The notes under the pieces are model-generated. The model was not told where the DNA came from. It did no database searches and saw only the letters and a program-made list of their open reading frames with translations. A DNA stretch of 64,000 nt from Nocardia aurantiaca (GTDB taxonomy: Bacteria; Actinomycetota; Actinomycetes; Mycobacteriales; Mycobacteriaceae), in assembly GCF_009708175.1 (NCBI RefSeq), contig NZ_WMBB01000016.1:62001-126000 (forward strand), read 5' to 3'. Below, in pieces: positions 8,101-17,103 of the stretch. Position 1 is the stretch's first letter. Every line of letters begins with the position of its first letter. Position numbers and translations under genes: made by a program.

Positions 8101-9128
8101 GCCGACTCTGGACGGGACGGATGCGACGCGGGCAATTCCCGGTCGATCACGCGGCGGCACGAGCGCATCGCGAGCTGCGGTTCGGGATTGTCGGCGCGGC
8201 CGTCGTGGTGGGGATCCTGATCGCCGCCGGTGTCGTTTACGTGGTGCCGCTCGGTAAATCGACCTATACGGCCGAGCTCGCCGAAGCGGGCTCGGTGAAG
8301 GTTGGTGACAGCGTGCGGATAGCGGGAGTCCCGGTGGGAGCGGTCACCGCGCTCGACCTGCTCGACGACCGGGTGCGCATGAAGTTCACCGTCGACTCGC
8401 ATGTCGCCGTCGGCGACCAGACCACTCTCGAAATCCGCATGCTCACCGTCGCCGGCGGGCACTATGTCGCCGTTCAGCCATCGGGGACCAAGGCGCTGGG
8501 GTCGAAATCTATCTCTGTCGACCGTGTTTCGCTGCCGTACAGCCTGGTACAGACCTTCAGGGACGCGGCCGCGCCCATCGGGAACATCGACGCGGGCACA
8601 CTGCGTGAGAACTTCACCGCTCTGCGAGACGCGCTGACCACCACACCCGACGGCATCCGCCAGATGGGCACCGCGCTGGACTCGATCGTCGCCATCCTGC
8701 AGCACCAGAACGCCGACATCTCGCGGACGCTGACCGTCGCCTCCGAATTCGCCACCACGCTCGACTCGGTGAAATCCCGGGTCGGTCAGCTGATCGGCAG
8801 CATCGGAGAGATCGAGACCGTCACGGCCGCCAAACGGTCGGAGATCCGTCGGGCGATGGTCATGACCGCCGACCTCACGTCGCGGCTCGCCGCACTGGAA
8901 CCCAGCTGGAACACCACGTTGAAGCCGATGTCCGATGCTTTCGTCGCTGCCCTGCCGCAGCTGCAGGAGCTGGGACAGCGTCTCGACGGAGTGATCACCT
9001 CACTGAGCGCCATGGGGCAGCATCTGCAATCGCTGATAAGCCCCACCGGAGACATTACGGTCGACCGGTCCGCGACGACGGTCTCGCTGCCCGCGGTATG
9101 CATTCCGCTTCCCGGACAGGGGTGCTGA
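8088..9128 (+). CDS. MCE family protein (MceC position)
   Basis: 346 residues. A basic cytoplasmic extension of about 37 residues (RMRRGQFPVDHAAARAHRELR) precedes the membrane anchor at about 38-58. The MCE domain follows (SVKVGDSVRIAGVPVGAVTAL) and then a long helical region. The C-terminus ends CIPLPGQGC, with paired Cys as in other MceC proteins. The start at 8088 overlaps mceB by 13 bases. Dropping this start would remove the N-terminal basic stretch. Confidence 0.91.
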   Translation: MQRLSRLWTGRMRRGQFPVDHAAARAHRELRFGIVGAAVVVGILIAAGVVYVVPLGKSTYTAELAEAGSVKVGDSVRIAGVPVGAVTALDLLDDRVRMKFTVDSHVAVGDQTTLEIRMLTVAGGHYVAVQPSGTKALGSKSISVDRVSLPYSLVQTFRDAAAPIGNIDAGTLRENFTALRDALTTTPDGIRQMGTALDSIVAILQHQNADISRTLTVASEFATTLDSVKSRVGQLIGSIGEIETVTAAKRSEIRRAMVMTADLTSRLAALEPSWNTTLKPMSDAFVAALPQLQELGQRLDGVITSLSAMGQHLQSLISPTGDITVDRSATTVSLPAVCIPLPGQGC

Positions 9129-10222
9129 TGCTGTACCGCTTCCTCGCCTCGCGCGGGTTCATCTCCATGCTCGGCGCACTGGTCCTGACCGCGGCCGCGA
9201 CCGCGGCGTACCTGACGGTCGTGACACCGCCTCGGGCAATGCAGAGCTATTGCGCGATCATGCCCGACGCCATCGGACTCTATCCGGGCAACCATGTGAC
9301 GATGCTCGGGATCACCGTGGGCTCCGTCACCGGCATCCGACCCGAGAACGGCACGGTACGAGTCGATTTCGCGGTCGAACGGGCTCATCCGCTGAGGGGC
9401 GCGGTGAGCGCGACGACCGTGTCCGACACGCTCGCCGCCGATCGCAACCTTGCTGTGCTGTCCGACGGGAAGGCCGCGAATCGCTGGAATCCCGGTGAGT
9501 GCATCACCAAGACCCTGACGCCCAAGAGCATGACGAGGACCCTCGCCGCTATTACCGATCTGTCCAAACAGCTCAACGCCGATGGCGGTGGCGCGGTCGC
9601 GGGGGGAATGAACGCCCTGAACGACGCGACGTCGGGCACTGGACCGCGGATGAACGAAATGATCCGCACGCTCGGTGCGGCCTTGAATTCCCCGGATGCC
9701 GCGATCGGCCACATCGGCGAACTCATCGACGCGCTGGCGTCGCTTTCGTCCAGCGCGCTGGCCAACTGGCCCGAGATCAAGGCGACCCTGGCGGGATTCG
9801 GTCCGCTCTTCGACCTGACCGACAACGATATTCTCATGCAGGGCTGGGAAATCGGAGAATCGCTGCGCTTTTTGGTGCCGTGGCTCAACGGCCTCGCCCG
9901 GCAGTACGGTGGGCCGCTGCTCGGTGGAATCGATGCCGCCGCACCGTATCTGCACCTGCTGGCCGCGCATATCGGCAGCGTCCGTCAACTGATCGGCATG
10001 GTACCGACTCTCATCTCGGCATTTCAGCAATCGACGGATCAGGCGACCGGCATGCCCAAACTGATCTACGCGGCCCCGCACGTGGCCATGCCGCAATCCG
10101 ACGCGGATCAGATCTGCGCGGCGTTGAACGCGGTCATGCCGGGCAGATGCGCGGACGCGGGCGGGGGACTGGCGGGTATGAATCTGGCGGGAATCGTGCT
10201 CGGAATGGCGGGTGCCCGATGA
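9128..10222 (+). CDS. MCE family protein (MceD position)
   Basis: 364 residues: membrane anchor about 13-33 (MLGALVLTAAATAAYLTVV), MCE domain starting GLYPGNHVTMLGITVGSV, then helical repeats. The ATG at 9128 shares its first base with the mceC stop; the frame runs further upstream inside mceC, but that start would add residues ahead of the anchor. It is part of the hexameric Mce tunnel. Confidence 0.91.
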   Translation: MLYRFLASRGFISMLGALVLTAAATAAYLTVVTPPRAMQSYCAIMPDAIGLYPGNHVTMLGITVGSVTGIRPENGTVRVDFAVERAHPLRGAVSATTVSDTLAADRNLAVLSDGKAANRWNPGECITKTLTPKSMTRTLAAITDLSKQLNADGGGAVAGGMNALNDATSGTGPRMNEMIRTLGAALNSPDAAIGHIGELIDALASLSSSALANWPEIKATLAGFGPLFDLTDNDILMQGWEIGESLRFLVPWLNGLARQYGGPLLGGIDAAAPYLHLLAAHIGSVRQLIGMVPTLISAFQQSTDQATGMPKLIYAAPHVAMPQSDADQICAALNAVMPGRCADAGGGLAGMNLAGIVLGMAGAR

Positions 10223-11289
10223 AGAGCAGCAAAACTCTTGCAGCAGTGCGTTTTTCGGCGCTCGCCGTGGCGGTGAGCGTGGGTTCGGCTCTGGCAGGCT
10301 GCGGCTTCGATCCCACGTCGATCCCGGTGCCGGGCAGCACTGTCTCCGGCCCGACCTACCGGGTGCACATCGAGTTCTCGAGTGCGCTCAACTTGCCGGC
10401 GCATGCCAAGGTCACCGCCAACGGGCGCACCATCGGCAGCCTCGACAGCGTCCGCGTGATCGACCCGTCCGCGAACGGCAAGGGGTATGTCATTGCCGAC
10501 GTGGACATCTCGCGGGGAGTCCGGCTACCGGCCTCGACCACCGCGCAACTGCGCCAGAACACGGTCCTGGGTGACATCTACCTCGCGTTGACCACGCCCC
10601 CGGACGGATTCGGCGCGACGATACCCGACAACGGTCTCATCCCGCTCGACCGAACTCGCCCGCCGCTGCAGATCGAGGACCTGCTCAGTGGCTTGGCGAC
10701 CTTCGTCGGCGGGGGAGCGGTCACGCAGTTCCAGGACATCGTCAATCGGCTCAATGCCGGCCTGCCCGCCGACCCGCGTGAGACCGCCAGCCTGTCGAGT
10801 CTGCTGGGGACCGATTTCACCGACCTCGCGACCCATCTGGATCAGGTATCGGCGTTGGGCCGCACACTGGAGGCCGATGTGGATTCGATCGCGCAGGTGC
10901 GCGACGGTCTGGCCGAGCTGCTGTCGAAGGACGGCGCGACGCAGGTCACGGTCGCCACCACCTCGATCGCGCGCATGCTGGGCCTGCTGGGGGCGATCGG
11001 CACCATCCTCCACGGCGTCGATTGGCTCCACTCGATCGTCGTCTCGGGTGACGCCGCCGCTGAAGCGCTTGTCCCGCTGCTGTTCACGGGACGGCCGCTG
11101 GACCTGAACGCGCCCTCCAACCTCAATCGCCTGACCTCGCTGCTGCGCGATGTGGTGATTCCGTTCGTCGAGAAGGGCCCCAAGGTGAACATCACCGGCT
11201 TGCATATCGCGGACGCCGCGCCGATCCCCGGCGATGACCAGGTGGATCGAATCCTGGCCACCCTGCGCATGATCGGAGCCGTGCGGTGA
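10219..11289 (+). CDS. MCE family lipoprotein (MceE / LprK position)
   Basis: 356 residues with a lipoprotein signal peptide. A basic N-terminus and a hydrophobic stretch lead to the lipobox ALAGC with the acylated Cys at residue 28. The MCE domain follows (NLPAHAKVTANGRTIGSL). In known mce operons the fifth member is the lipoprotein, and this gene keeps that order. The ATGA overlap with mceD and the TGA/GTG overlap with mceF show tight coupling. Confidence 0.92.
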   Translation: MKSSKTLAAVRFSALAVAVSVGSALAGCGFDPTSIPVPGSTVSGPTYRVHIEFSSALNLPAHAKVTANGRTIGSLDSVRVIDPSANGKGYVIADVDISRGVRLPASTTAQLRQNTVLGDIYLALTTPPDGFGATIPDNGLIPLDRTRPPLQIEDLLSGLATFVGGGAVTQFQDIVNRLNAGLPADPRETASLSSLLGTDFTDLATHLDQVSALGRTLEADVDSIAQVRDGLAELLSKDGATQVTVATTSIARMLGLLGAIGTILHGVDWLHSIVVSGDAAAEALVPLLFTGRPLDLNAPSNLNRLTSLLRDVVIPFVEKGPKVNITGLHIADAAPIPGDDQVDRILATLRMIGAVR

Positions 11290-12245
11290 AACCGAGTTCG
11301 TTGCTGTCTCTGGGAGCGATCACAGCCGTCTTCGTGGTCGGCGTGTCCTACATGAGCTTCGGCGTCGTCCGAGTCGACTGGCTCACCCGATACGACACCT
11401 TCACCATGGCGCTGCCGGATTCGGCCGGGCTGGTTCAGCATTCCGCCGTGCTGCTATCGGGCGTGAAGATCGGCGAGATCACAGCGGTGTCGGTGGTAAG
11501 CACCGGCGCGCAGGTTCAGCTGCGCGTCCGCGACGAATACCGCGTTCCCGCGGCGAGTTCGGTGTCCATCGAGCAGCTGTCCGCGCTGGGTGAGCCGTAC
11601 GTGGAGTTCGCACCGAAAGGTGCGGGCGGTCCCTACCTCCGCGACGGACAGCGCATCGACACCGCGAAACTGACCGCACCGCCTTCCATCCCGGAGATGG
11701 CGCGTGCCGTCACCGGTCTCCTGGCCCAGGTCGATCCGAAAGCCATTTCCTCACTTGTCGATACCTTCCTGCAGGGCTTGTCCGGCACCGAGCAGATCGT
11801 GCCCGAGCTCTCGCGGTCGACCGACCTTCTCGCCGCCACCCTGCTCAGCCGCACACCCCAACTGCGGGAGTTGATGAGCAATCTGCAGGCGCTCGGCGCC
11901 GATATCGACTGGATGGGACCGGACATGGACGCCGGCGGACCCTACTGGGGGCAATTCGGCGTGTGGGTGAAGCGGGTCGTGGACAAGGTCGAATCGGTCT
12001 TGCGTATCGGCAAGGTTCCCGACGACTACGTCACCGGCACCGGGCTGTTGCCTTTCCTGCAGCAGCTCGACGGTCGGCTGGAGAAGATCGGACCCGATCT
12101 GCTCGGGCTTGCTCCGGTGCTCCAGCCCGCTGTCACGGACGCGACCGCCGCCGCGGGGCGAATCGACCTCGGCAGCCTCATCAGTCAGGCGCTGCACGCC
12201 ACCGGCGATGGCCGGTCGTTGCAGTTGTCCATCGACGTCAAATGA
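11286..12245 (+). CDS. MCE family protein (MceF position)
   Basis: 319 residues starting at GTG 11286, which overlaps the mceE stop. It has a membrane anchor at about residues 5-25, then an MCE domain (GLVQHSAVLLSGVKIGEI) and a helical region. It is shorter than many MceF proteins, which often carry a long C-terminal tail. It is the last of the six tunnel subunits. Confidence 0.91.
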   Translation: MKPSSLLSLGAITAVFVVGVSYMSFGVVRVDWLTRYDTFTMALPDSAGLVQHSAVLLSGVKIGEITAVSVVSTGAQVQLRVRDEYRVPAASSVSIEQLSALGEPYVEFAPKGAGGPYLRDGQRIDTAKLTAPPSIPEMARAVTGLLAQVDPKAISSLVDTFLQGLSGTEQIVPELSRSTDLLAATLLSRTPQLRELMSNLQALGADIDWMGPDMDAGGPYWGQFGVWVKRVVDKVESVLRIGKVPDDYVTGTGLLPFLQQLDGRLEKIGPDLLGLAPVLQPAVTDATAAAGRIDLGSLISQALHATGDGRSLQLSIDVK

Positions 12246-12290
12246 TCCAGACGTCAGATGATCCATCGGTAACAGTAAGGCGGACAGATA

Positions 12291-12887
12291 ATGACTACCG
12301 AGACCCTCGAATCAGCGACCGACGCACACGAGGAAGCCCCCGCGGCACCACATTCCGGCGCGCGCTGGACCTTTTCACTGCGGTTGTCCACAGTGACGAC
12401 CGCGGCCGGGGCCCTGCTCGCCGTCGCCGCGATCGTGGTCCTCGCGGTGCTGCTGTGGTCGACCCGTGACGATCTCGCTGCGCGCGATGCTGTCGTCCGC
12501 GACAACGGAAGGGCCGAGCAGGTCGCGTCAGACTATGCGGTGGGCGCGTCGACGATCGACTACAAGGACGCCGCTGCATGGCTCGGCAAGTTGCAGGCGG
12601 GCACCTCGCCGCAGCTGGCCGACAGGTTCAAGAGCACCGCCCCGCAACTGCAGGCGATTCTCACTCCGCTGCAATGGAGTTCGACAGCGACTCCGATCAC
12701 CGCGAAGGTCATGTCGGAATCGAGCGGAATCTTCAAGGTCAACGTGTTCCTCAACGTCACCTCGACGAGTGCGCAGACACCCCAGAGCACCCAAACCACC
12801 GTCACTTACAGCGTCACCGTGGACCGGAACTCCGATTGGAAGATCACCGATGTGGGCGGCCTCGATGGTGCCTTGCCTGTGAAATGA
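12291..12887 (+). CDS. Mce-associated membrane protein
   Basis: 198 residues with a single membrane helix at about 37-60 (AAGALLAVAAIVVLAVLLW) after an acidic N-terminus. A soluble NTF2-like domain follows, typical of Mam proteins that accompany mce operons and stabilise the importer. It starts 45 bases after mceF and is followed by a strong stem-loop, so it is probably the last gene of the operon. No ATPase is encoded here, as usual for mce loci. Confidence 0.87.
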   Translation: MTTETLESATDAHEEAPAAPHSGARWTFSLRLSTVTTAAGALLAVAAIVVLAVLLWSTRDDLAARDAVVRDNGRAEQVASDYAVGASTIDYKDAAAWLGKLQAGTSPQLADRFKSTAPQLQAILTPLQWSSTATPITAKVMSESSGIFKVNVFLNVTSTSAQTPQSTQTTVTYSVTVDRNSDWKITDVGGLDGALPVK

Positions 12888-12962
12888 CGGACGGGAAAGA
12901 GCTGCGGGCCTCGGGACTCGACTACGTGAGCATTGCCAGCGCGACCGATGGCCCACTGGCAT

Positions 12963-13007
12963 CCCAGGATTCGTGCCCCGGCTCGGATACCGGGCACGAA
13001 TCCTGGG
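12963..13007. terminator. Stem-loop terminator of the mce operon
   Basis: CCCAGGATTCGTGCCC (12963-12978) pairs perfectly over 16 bases with GGGCACGAATCCTGGG (12992-13007), with a 13-base loop. It lies 75 bases past the Mce-associated protein stop and has no U-run. Confidence 0.75.
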
Positions 13008-13083
13008 TGTGCGGTGCCTTGGGCGGAGAGCACACCCGATTCGAGTCCACCGGCTGAGATCTTCTGTCTGCGGTGGTGGGGGA

Positions 13084-13123
13084 GGTCTCGCGGGCGCGAA
13101 CGAGAGGTCGCGCCCGCGAGACC
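13084..13123. terminator. Second perfect stem-loop after the mce operon
   Basis: GGTCTCGCGGGCGCGA (13084-13099) and TCGCGCCCGCGAGACC (13108-13123) are exact inverted repeats around an 8-base loop. Two strong hairpins within 160 bases suggest a tandem terminator. A processing or other structural role cannot be excluded. Confidence 0.6.
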
Positions 13124-13530
13124 GGGGCACTGCCGTTGCCGGGGGTGCGTCGTTGCAGTGACCCATGCGCAGTGTGTGACCCGAGTATCGCGTTGCTCGG
13201 ATTGGTCGATTGTGTTGTACACAGGCAGGATTCGTTTTCGGGATAGGACTGTTCGCGAAGTGGCTGGCGTCGGTCCGAATACGTGGCGGCAAACCGGTAG
13301 GGGAAGTGACGAGAATGCTGGCTCGAGGTGGAAAATCCATTGGCGGACGGGCGATGGTACCCGTCTCGCGGACCCGGTCACAGGTCAGCGAGACGGATTC
13401 CGGCGTCGCCTTGGTGAAGAGTCTGGTGATCGATCATCGCCTCGTAACGTGCGATCCGCCGCGGGTCGTCCTCGACGTGGGCACGGTCGAAGTCGGGGGC
13501 TTCGACGGTTGGCGAGGACCGGAGGTGGCG

Positions 13531-13560
13531 CCGATCCGACCCTGAACAGGGTCGGATCGG
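13531..13560. terminator. Stem-loop terminator of the dienoyl-CoA reductase operon
   Basis: CCGATCCGACCCTG and CAGGGTCGGATCGG form an exact inverted repeat with only AA between; in practice this is a 12-bp stem with a 6-base loop. It starts eight bases past the stop of the minus-strand reductase gene. Confidence 0.7.
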
Positions 13561-13568
13561 CGTATCGG

Positions 13569-15614
13569 TCAGATCGCGCTCGCCAGGCGGGTGGCCTCGT
13601 CGATGGCGCCGACGGCGTCCAGTTCGGCGGCGATATTGGCGCCGCCGATCAGCCGGGTTTCGATGCCGCGCTCGGCGAGCGCATGGTGAAGCGCGCGATT
13701 GCTCTCCTGGCCCGCGCACACGATGATCGTGTCGCACTCGTGAACATGGGTCTGGCCGGCCACGGTGTAGTGCAGGCCCTCGTCGTCGATGCGGTCGTAC
13801 TGCGCGCCGGTCACCTCGGCGACGCCCGCTTTGCGTAGTCGACTGCGCAGGATCCAGCCAGTGGTCTTGCCCAAGCCGCGGCCCATCGCTTCGGGTTTCC
13901 GCTGGAACATGGTGATGTCGTGGGCGGGCCGGGTCTCCGTCGACGACTCGGCCAGGTCCCCGCGCCGACCCGAATCCGGCTCGGCCACACCCCATTCGCG
14001 GAGGAACAGCTGGGAGTCGAGCGACGATCGTGGATTGCCGACGAGGAATTCGGCGGTGTCGAATCCGATGCCGCCGGCGCCGATAACGGCCACTCGTGGC
14101 CCGGGCGTGACGCGACCGGACAGGACCTCGACGTAGGACACCACCTTCGGGTGGTCGATGCCGGGCACCTCTGGTCGCCGCGGTGTCACACCCGTGGCCA
14201 GAACGATCTCGTCGTATTCCTCGGCGGCCAGTTCATCGGCGTCCACCGGCTTGCCCAGCCGCACGTCGACACCGACGCGTTGCAGACGGACACGGTGGTA
14301 GCGGATGGACTGGTCGAATTCGGATTTGCCGGGAACGACTTTGGCCAGGTTCCATTGTCCGCCGAGCTCGTCCGCCGCATCGTAGAGGGTCACGGCATGG
14401 CCGCGCTCGGCGGCGGTGAGCGCGAACGCCATACCGGCCGGTCCGCCCCCGACGACTCCGATGCGCTTGCGAACGGCGGCCGATTCGGTGAGGAACTCGA
14501 GCTCCCGCCCAGCCCGCGGGTTGACCATGCACGAGGCCGTGCGATCGGTGAAGATGCGATCCAGGCACGCCTGGTTGCAGGCGATGCATGTATTGATCTC
14601 GTCGGCGCGGCCGGTGCGCACCTTGAGCGCGAAGTCGGGATCGGCCAGCAACGGGCGCGCCATGGAAACCAGATCCGCGGTCCCGTCCTCGAGCAGCGCC
14701 TCGCCGACGTCCGGATCGTTGATTCGGTTGGAGGCGATCACGGGAACGGAGACCGCCGCCTTGATACGACGGACGGCGAAGGCCCACGCCGCGCGCGGAA
14801 CGCTCGCCGCGATGGTGGGCACGGCCGACTCGTGCCAGCCGATGCCGGTATTGATGGCGTCGGCGCCGGCCGCCTCGACCCGGCGGGCGAGTTCGGTGAT
14901 CTCGTCGCCGGTCATGCCGTCCTCGACGAGCTCGGTCGAGGAGATGCGATAGATGAGAAGGAAATCGGGACCGAGGCGCTCGCGAATCCGGCGCACGATC
15001 TCCACCGGCAACCGGAGCCGGCCGTCGAGATCGCCGCCGAATTCGTCGGTGCGATCGTTGGTTCGCGGGGAGACGAACTCATTGATGAGGTAGCCCTCGG
15101 AGCCCATGATTTCGACGCCGTCATAGCCGACCCCTCGCGCCAGCTCCGCGGCGTGGACGTACTGATCGATGATCTCCCAGATCTCGGCGGTGTCGAGTAC
15201 CCGCGGCGCGTACCGGTTGATGCTGGCGCGTTGCGCGGACGGGCCAACGCACTCGGGCACTTTGGCGTAACGACCGCCGTGCAGTAGCTGCAGCACGATC
15301 GAAGACCCAGCCTCGTGCACCGCCTCGCACATCGCGCGGTGTGTGTCGAGCTCGTGCGTGTCGTCCATGACACCGGAGTCGTGGGCGTCGAAGCGGCCGT
15401 CGGGATGAGGCGAGTAGGCGCCGGTGATGATGAGCCCGACTCCGCCGCGGGCTCGTTCGCCGTAGAAGGCGGCCAATCGCTCCGCCGGTCGGTCGAGGGT
15501 TTCCAGGCGGGTGTGGATCGCGCCCATCACCATGCGGTTGGGCAGCGTGACCGGGCCCAGGCGCAGCGGGGCCAGCAGGCGCGGATGTGAAACGGTTGAC
15601 AGCGGTCGCGTCAC
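13569..15614 (-). CDS. NADH:flavin oxidoreductase, 2,4-dienoyl-CoA reductase (FadH-like)
   Basis: 681 residues, the usual size of FadH. Residues about 1-340 are an Old Yellow Enzyme FMN barrel. A Cys cluster near residues 343-362 (CIACNQAC, then 11 residues to the next Cys) binds a 4Fe-4S centre. An FAD Rossmann motif VVGGGPAGMAFAL lies near 388 and an NAD(P) motif VIGAGGIGFDTAEF near 508. These are the parts of an electron chain from NAD(P)H through FAD and Fe-S to FMN, used to reduce 2,4-dienoyl-CoA intermediates of unsaturated acids. GTG 15614 was chosen because GGAG lies just upstream and the barrel begins right after. It follows an acyl-CoA dehydrogenase by 67 bases, in one operon. Confidence 0.9.
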   Translation of the reverse strand: MTRPLSTVSHPRLLAPLRLGPVTLPNRMVMGAIHTRLETLDRPAERLAAFYGERARGGVGLIITGAYSPHPDGRFDAHDSGVMDDTHELDTHRAMCEAVHEAGSSIVLQLLHGGRYAKVPECVGPSAQRASINRYAPRVLDTAEIWEIIDQYVHAAELARGVGYDGVEIMGSEGYLINEFVSPRTNDRTDEFGGDLDGRLRLPVEIVRRIRERLGPDFLLIYRISSTELVEDGMTGDEITELARRVEAAGADAINTGIGWHESAVPTIAASVPRAAWAFAVRRIKAAVSVPVIASNRINDPDVGEALLEDGTADLVSMARPLLADPDFALKVRTGRADEINTCIACNQACLDRIFTDRTASCMVNPRAGRELEFLTESAAVRKRIGVVGGGPAGMAFALTAAERGHAVTLYDAADELGGQWNLAKVVPGKSEFDQSIRYHRVRLQRVGVDVRLGKPVDADELAAEEYDEIVLATGVTPRRPEVPGIDHPKVVSYVEVLSGRVTPGPRVAVIGAGGIGFDTAEFLVGNPRSSLDSQLFLREWGVAEPDSGRRGDLAESSTETRPAHDITMFQRKPEAMGRGLGKTTGWILRSRLRKAGVAEVTGAQYDRIDDEGLHYTVAGQTHVHECDTIIVCAGQESNRALHHALAERGIETRLIGGANIAAELDAVGAIDEATRLASAI

Positions 15615-15681
15615 GAGGACTCCAGGGTAGGGCTGGTCGGGCGTGGTTCGACTCGACGGCGGGGGTGAGCCGGGAGGTAGG

Positions 15682-16836
15682 TCAGTACGACTTCGGCAAG
15701 CCCAGGCTGTGCTGGGCAACGTAATTGAGGACCATCTCGCGATTCACGGGTGCGATGCGCAGCACGCGCGCGAGACCCCATAGGGGGATCAGGCCGTATT
15801 CGACAGACATCCCGTTGCCGCCGTGGGTCTGAATGGCCGCGTCCACGGCGGCGAGAGCGGCTTCCGCGGCGGCGTACTTGGCCATGTTCGCCGCTTCTCC
15901 CGCGTGCTCGCCCTGATCGTGCAGCCATGCCGCGCGGGCGGTCATCAGCGCCGCCGCCTCGACCTCGATCTTCGCCTTGGCCAACGCATGCGAGACACCC
16001 TGGTGCTTTGCGATGGGGCTGCCCCACACGGAACGTTCGCGGGCGTAATCCGCGGCTCGCTGCAACGCGTAGCGCCCGATGCCGACACACAGCGCCGCAC
16101 CGAGAATGCGTTCGGGGTTGAGCCCGTGGAAGACCTGGACGAAACCGTCCCCTTCGCTTCCGACGAGCCGGTCGGCGCCGACCCGGACGCCGTCGAAGAA
16201 GAGGGTGAACTGCTTCTCGGGCAACTGGGCGGCGACCGGCAACGGCTGGCGGACCAGGTTGGGCGCGTCGGAGTCCACGATGAACAGTGTCAGCTGTCCC
16301 CGTCCGGTATCCGGATCGATTCCGGTTCGGGTCACCACCAGCACCGCGTCGGCTTCGTCCACGCCCGAGATGTAGTACTTGGTGCCGCGCAGGATCCACT
16401 CGTCGCCGTCGCGTTCGGCGGTTGTCGAGAGCTTGTGTGAGTTGGATCCGGCGTCCGGTTCGGTGATCGCGAAAGCCATCTTCGTGCGGCCGGAGGCGAG
16501 CGGCGGCAGCCAGCGCGCACGCTGTTCCTCGGTGCCGTAGTGGGCGATCACCTCACCGCAGATCGCGCCGGACACCAGGAGCAACAACAGCGGACAGCCC
16601 GCGCTGGCCGACGCTTCGGTGACGATCGTGAGTTCGGCGAGTCCGGCGCCGCCGCCGCCGCAGTCCTCCGGCAGATTGACCCCGATGAAGCCCGCATCAC
16701 CCAATGCCTGCCACAGCTCGGTGGTGGGCTCGCCCGCCATCGCCTTGGCGGCGTAGTAGTCGCCACCGAACTTGCGCACGACATTCGTCACCGCTTCGCG
16801 CAGTGCGCCTTCGTGTTCGGTCTCGATGAACTCCAT
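15682..16836 (-). CDS. Acyl-CoA dehydrogenase
   Basis: 384 residues, a full-length acyl-CoA dehydrogenase. FAD- and substrate-contact motifs are visible: FAITEPDAGSNSHK in the middle domain and IQTHGGNGMSVEYG near the C-terminus. It introduces the 2,3-double bond into an acyl-CoA. It is the first gene of the minus-strand operon, divergent from the broken carboxylase of locus A. In atu-like pathways an acyl-CoA dehydrogenase supplies the unsaturated substrate of the carboxylase, so this is the likely counterpart of the dehydrogenase at 40172-41314. Confidence 0.92.
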   Translation of the reverse strand: MEFIETEHEGALREAVTNVVRKFGGDYYAAKAMAGEPTTELWQALGDAGFIGVNLPEDCGGGGAGLAELTIVTEASASAGCPLLLLLVSGAICGEVIAHYGTEEQRARWLPPLASGRTKMAFAITEPDAGSNSHKLSTTAERDGDEWILRGTKYYISGVDEADAVLVVTRTGIDPDTGRGQLTLFIVDSDAPNLVRQPLPVAAQLPEKQFTLFFDGVRVGADRLVGSEGDGFVQVFHGLNPERILGAALCVGIGRYALQRAADYARERSVWGSPIAKHQGVSHALAKAKIEVEAAALMTARAAWLHDQGEHAGEAANMAKYAAAEAALAAVDAAIQTHGGNGMSVEYGLIPLWGLARVLRIAPVNREMVLNYVAQHSLGLPKSY

Positions 16837-16896
16837 CAGTACTCCTTCCCAAGGGGCACGCTGAACACAGTCGTATCCCGCTTCGTGCAGAACATA

Positions 16897-16914
16897 AGTT
16901 ACTTTAAATTCACT
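16897..16914. promoter_or_regulatory. Candidate TetR-type operator in the locus A divergent promoter
   Basis: AGTTACTTTAAATTCACT is a dyad matching its reverse complement at 14 of 18 positions around TTTAAA. It lies in the AT-rich divergent region between the acyl-CoA dehydrogenase and the carboxylase remnant. AGTGAATT, part of the same dyad on the other strand, recurs at 17036-17043. The TetR encoded at 21154-21747 at the end of locus A is the obvious candidate ligand (inference). Confidence 0.4.
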
Positions 16915-17026
16915 AAGACTGGTAGTCCTGACTGCGGCTCCCGTGTCGGAGCGGCCTCGGGTGGCGATCCCTTAACGATGTGATGCGAGCGCTGATCCTG
17001 GTTGTGAAGGCGATCGCATCGTGCTA

Positions 17027-17038
17027 ACTTCCGGAAGT
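17027..17038. promoter_or_regulatory. Perfect 12-bp palindrome ahead of the carboxylase remnant
   Basis: ACTTCCGGAAGT is an exact palindrome 66 bases before ATG 17104, followed by AGTGAATT-like sequence shared with the dyad at 16897. It could be an operator; no protein is known to bind it from this sequence alone. Confidence 0.35.
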
Positions 17039-17103
17039 GAATTGAGATTTACTAACTCGAAGAGGGCTGCTCGGCTTGCGGGTGTCCGGCGAGAAGGAGT
17101 CGT

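Larger units (their letters stand above)
12888..13568. other. Non-coding interval with three perfect stem-loops
   Basis: The 680 bases between the convergent mce operon and the flavin oxidoreductase gene. I see no gene I trust. They hold the three stem-loops listed separately. Bases 13378-13521 on the minus strand read like coding sequence in one frame (APDFDRAHVEDDPRRIARYEAMIDHQ...) but lack a start and shift frame, so a gene remnant is possible. Confidence 0.5.

Noticed and set aside
13210-13545. A 111-codon plus-strand ORF between the mce operon and the flavin reductase
   Set aside because: No family resemblance, no convincing ribosome-binding site, and it runs into a perfect terminator hairpin.
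16871-16882. Possible half-site of the TTGAC operator in the locus A promoter (GTCGTATCCCG)
   Set aside because: Only one partial half with no TTGAC end and no mirror; below the similarity of the six accepted copies.
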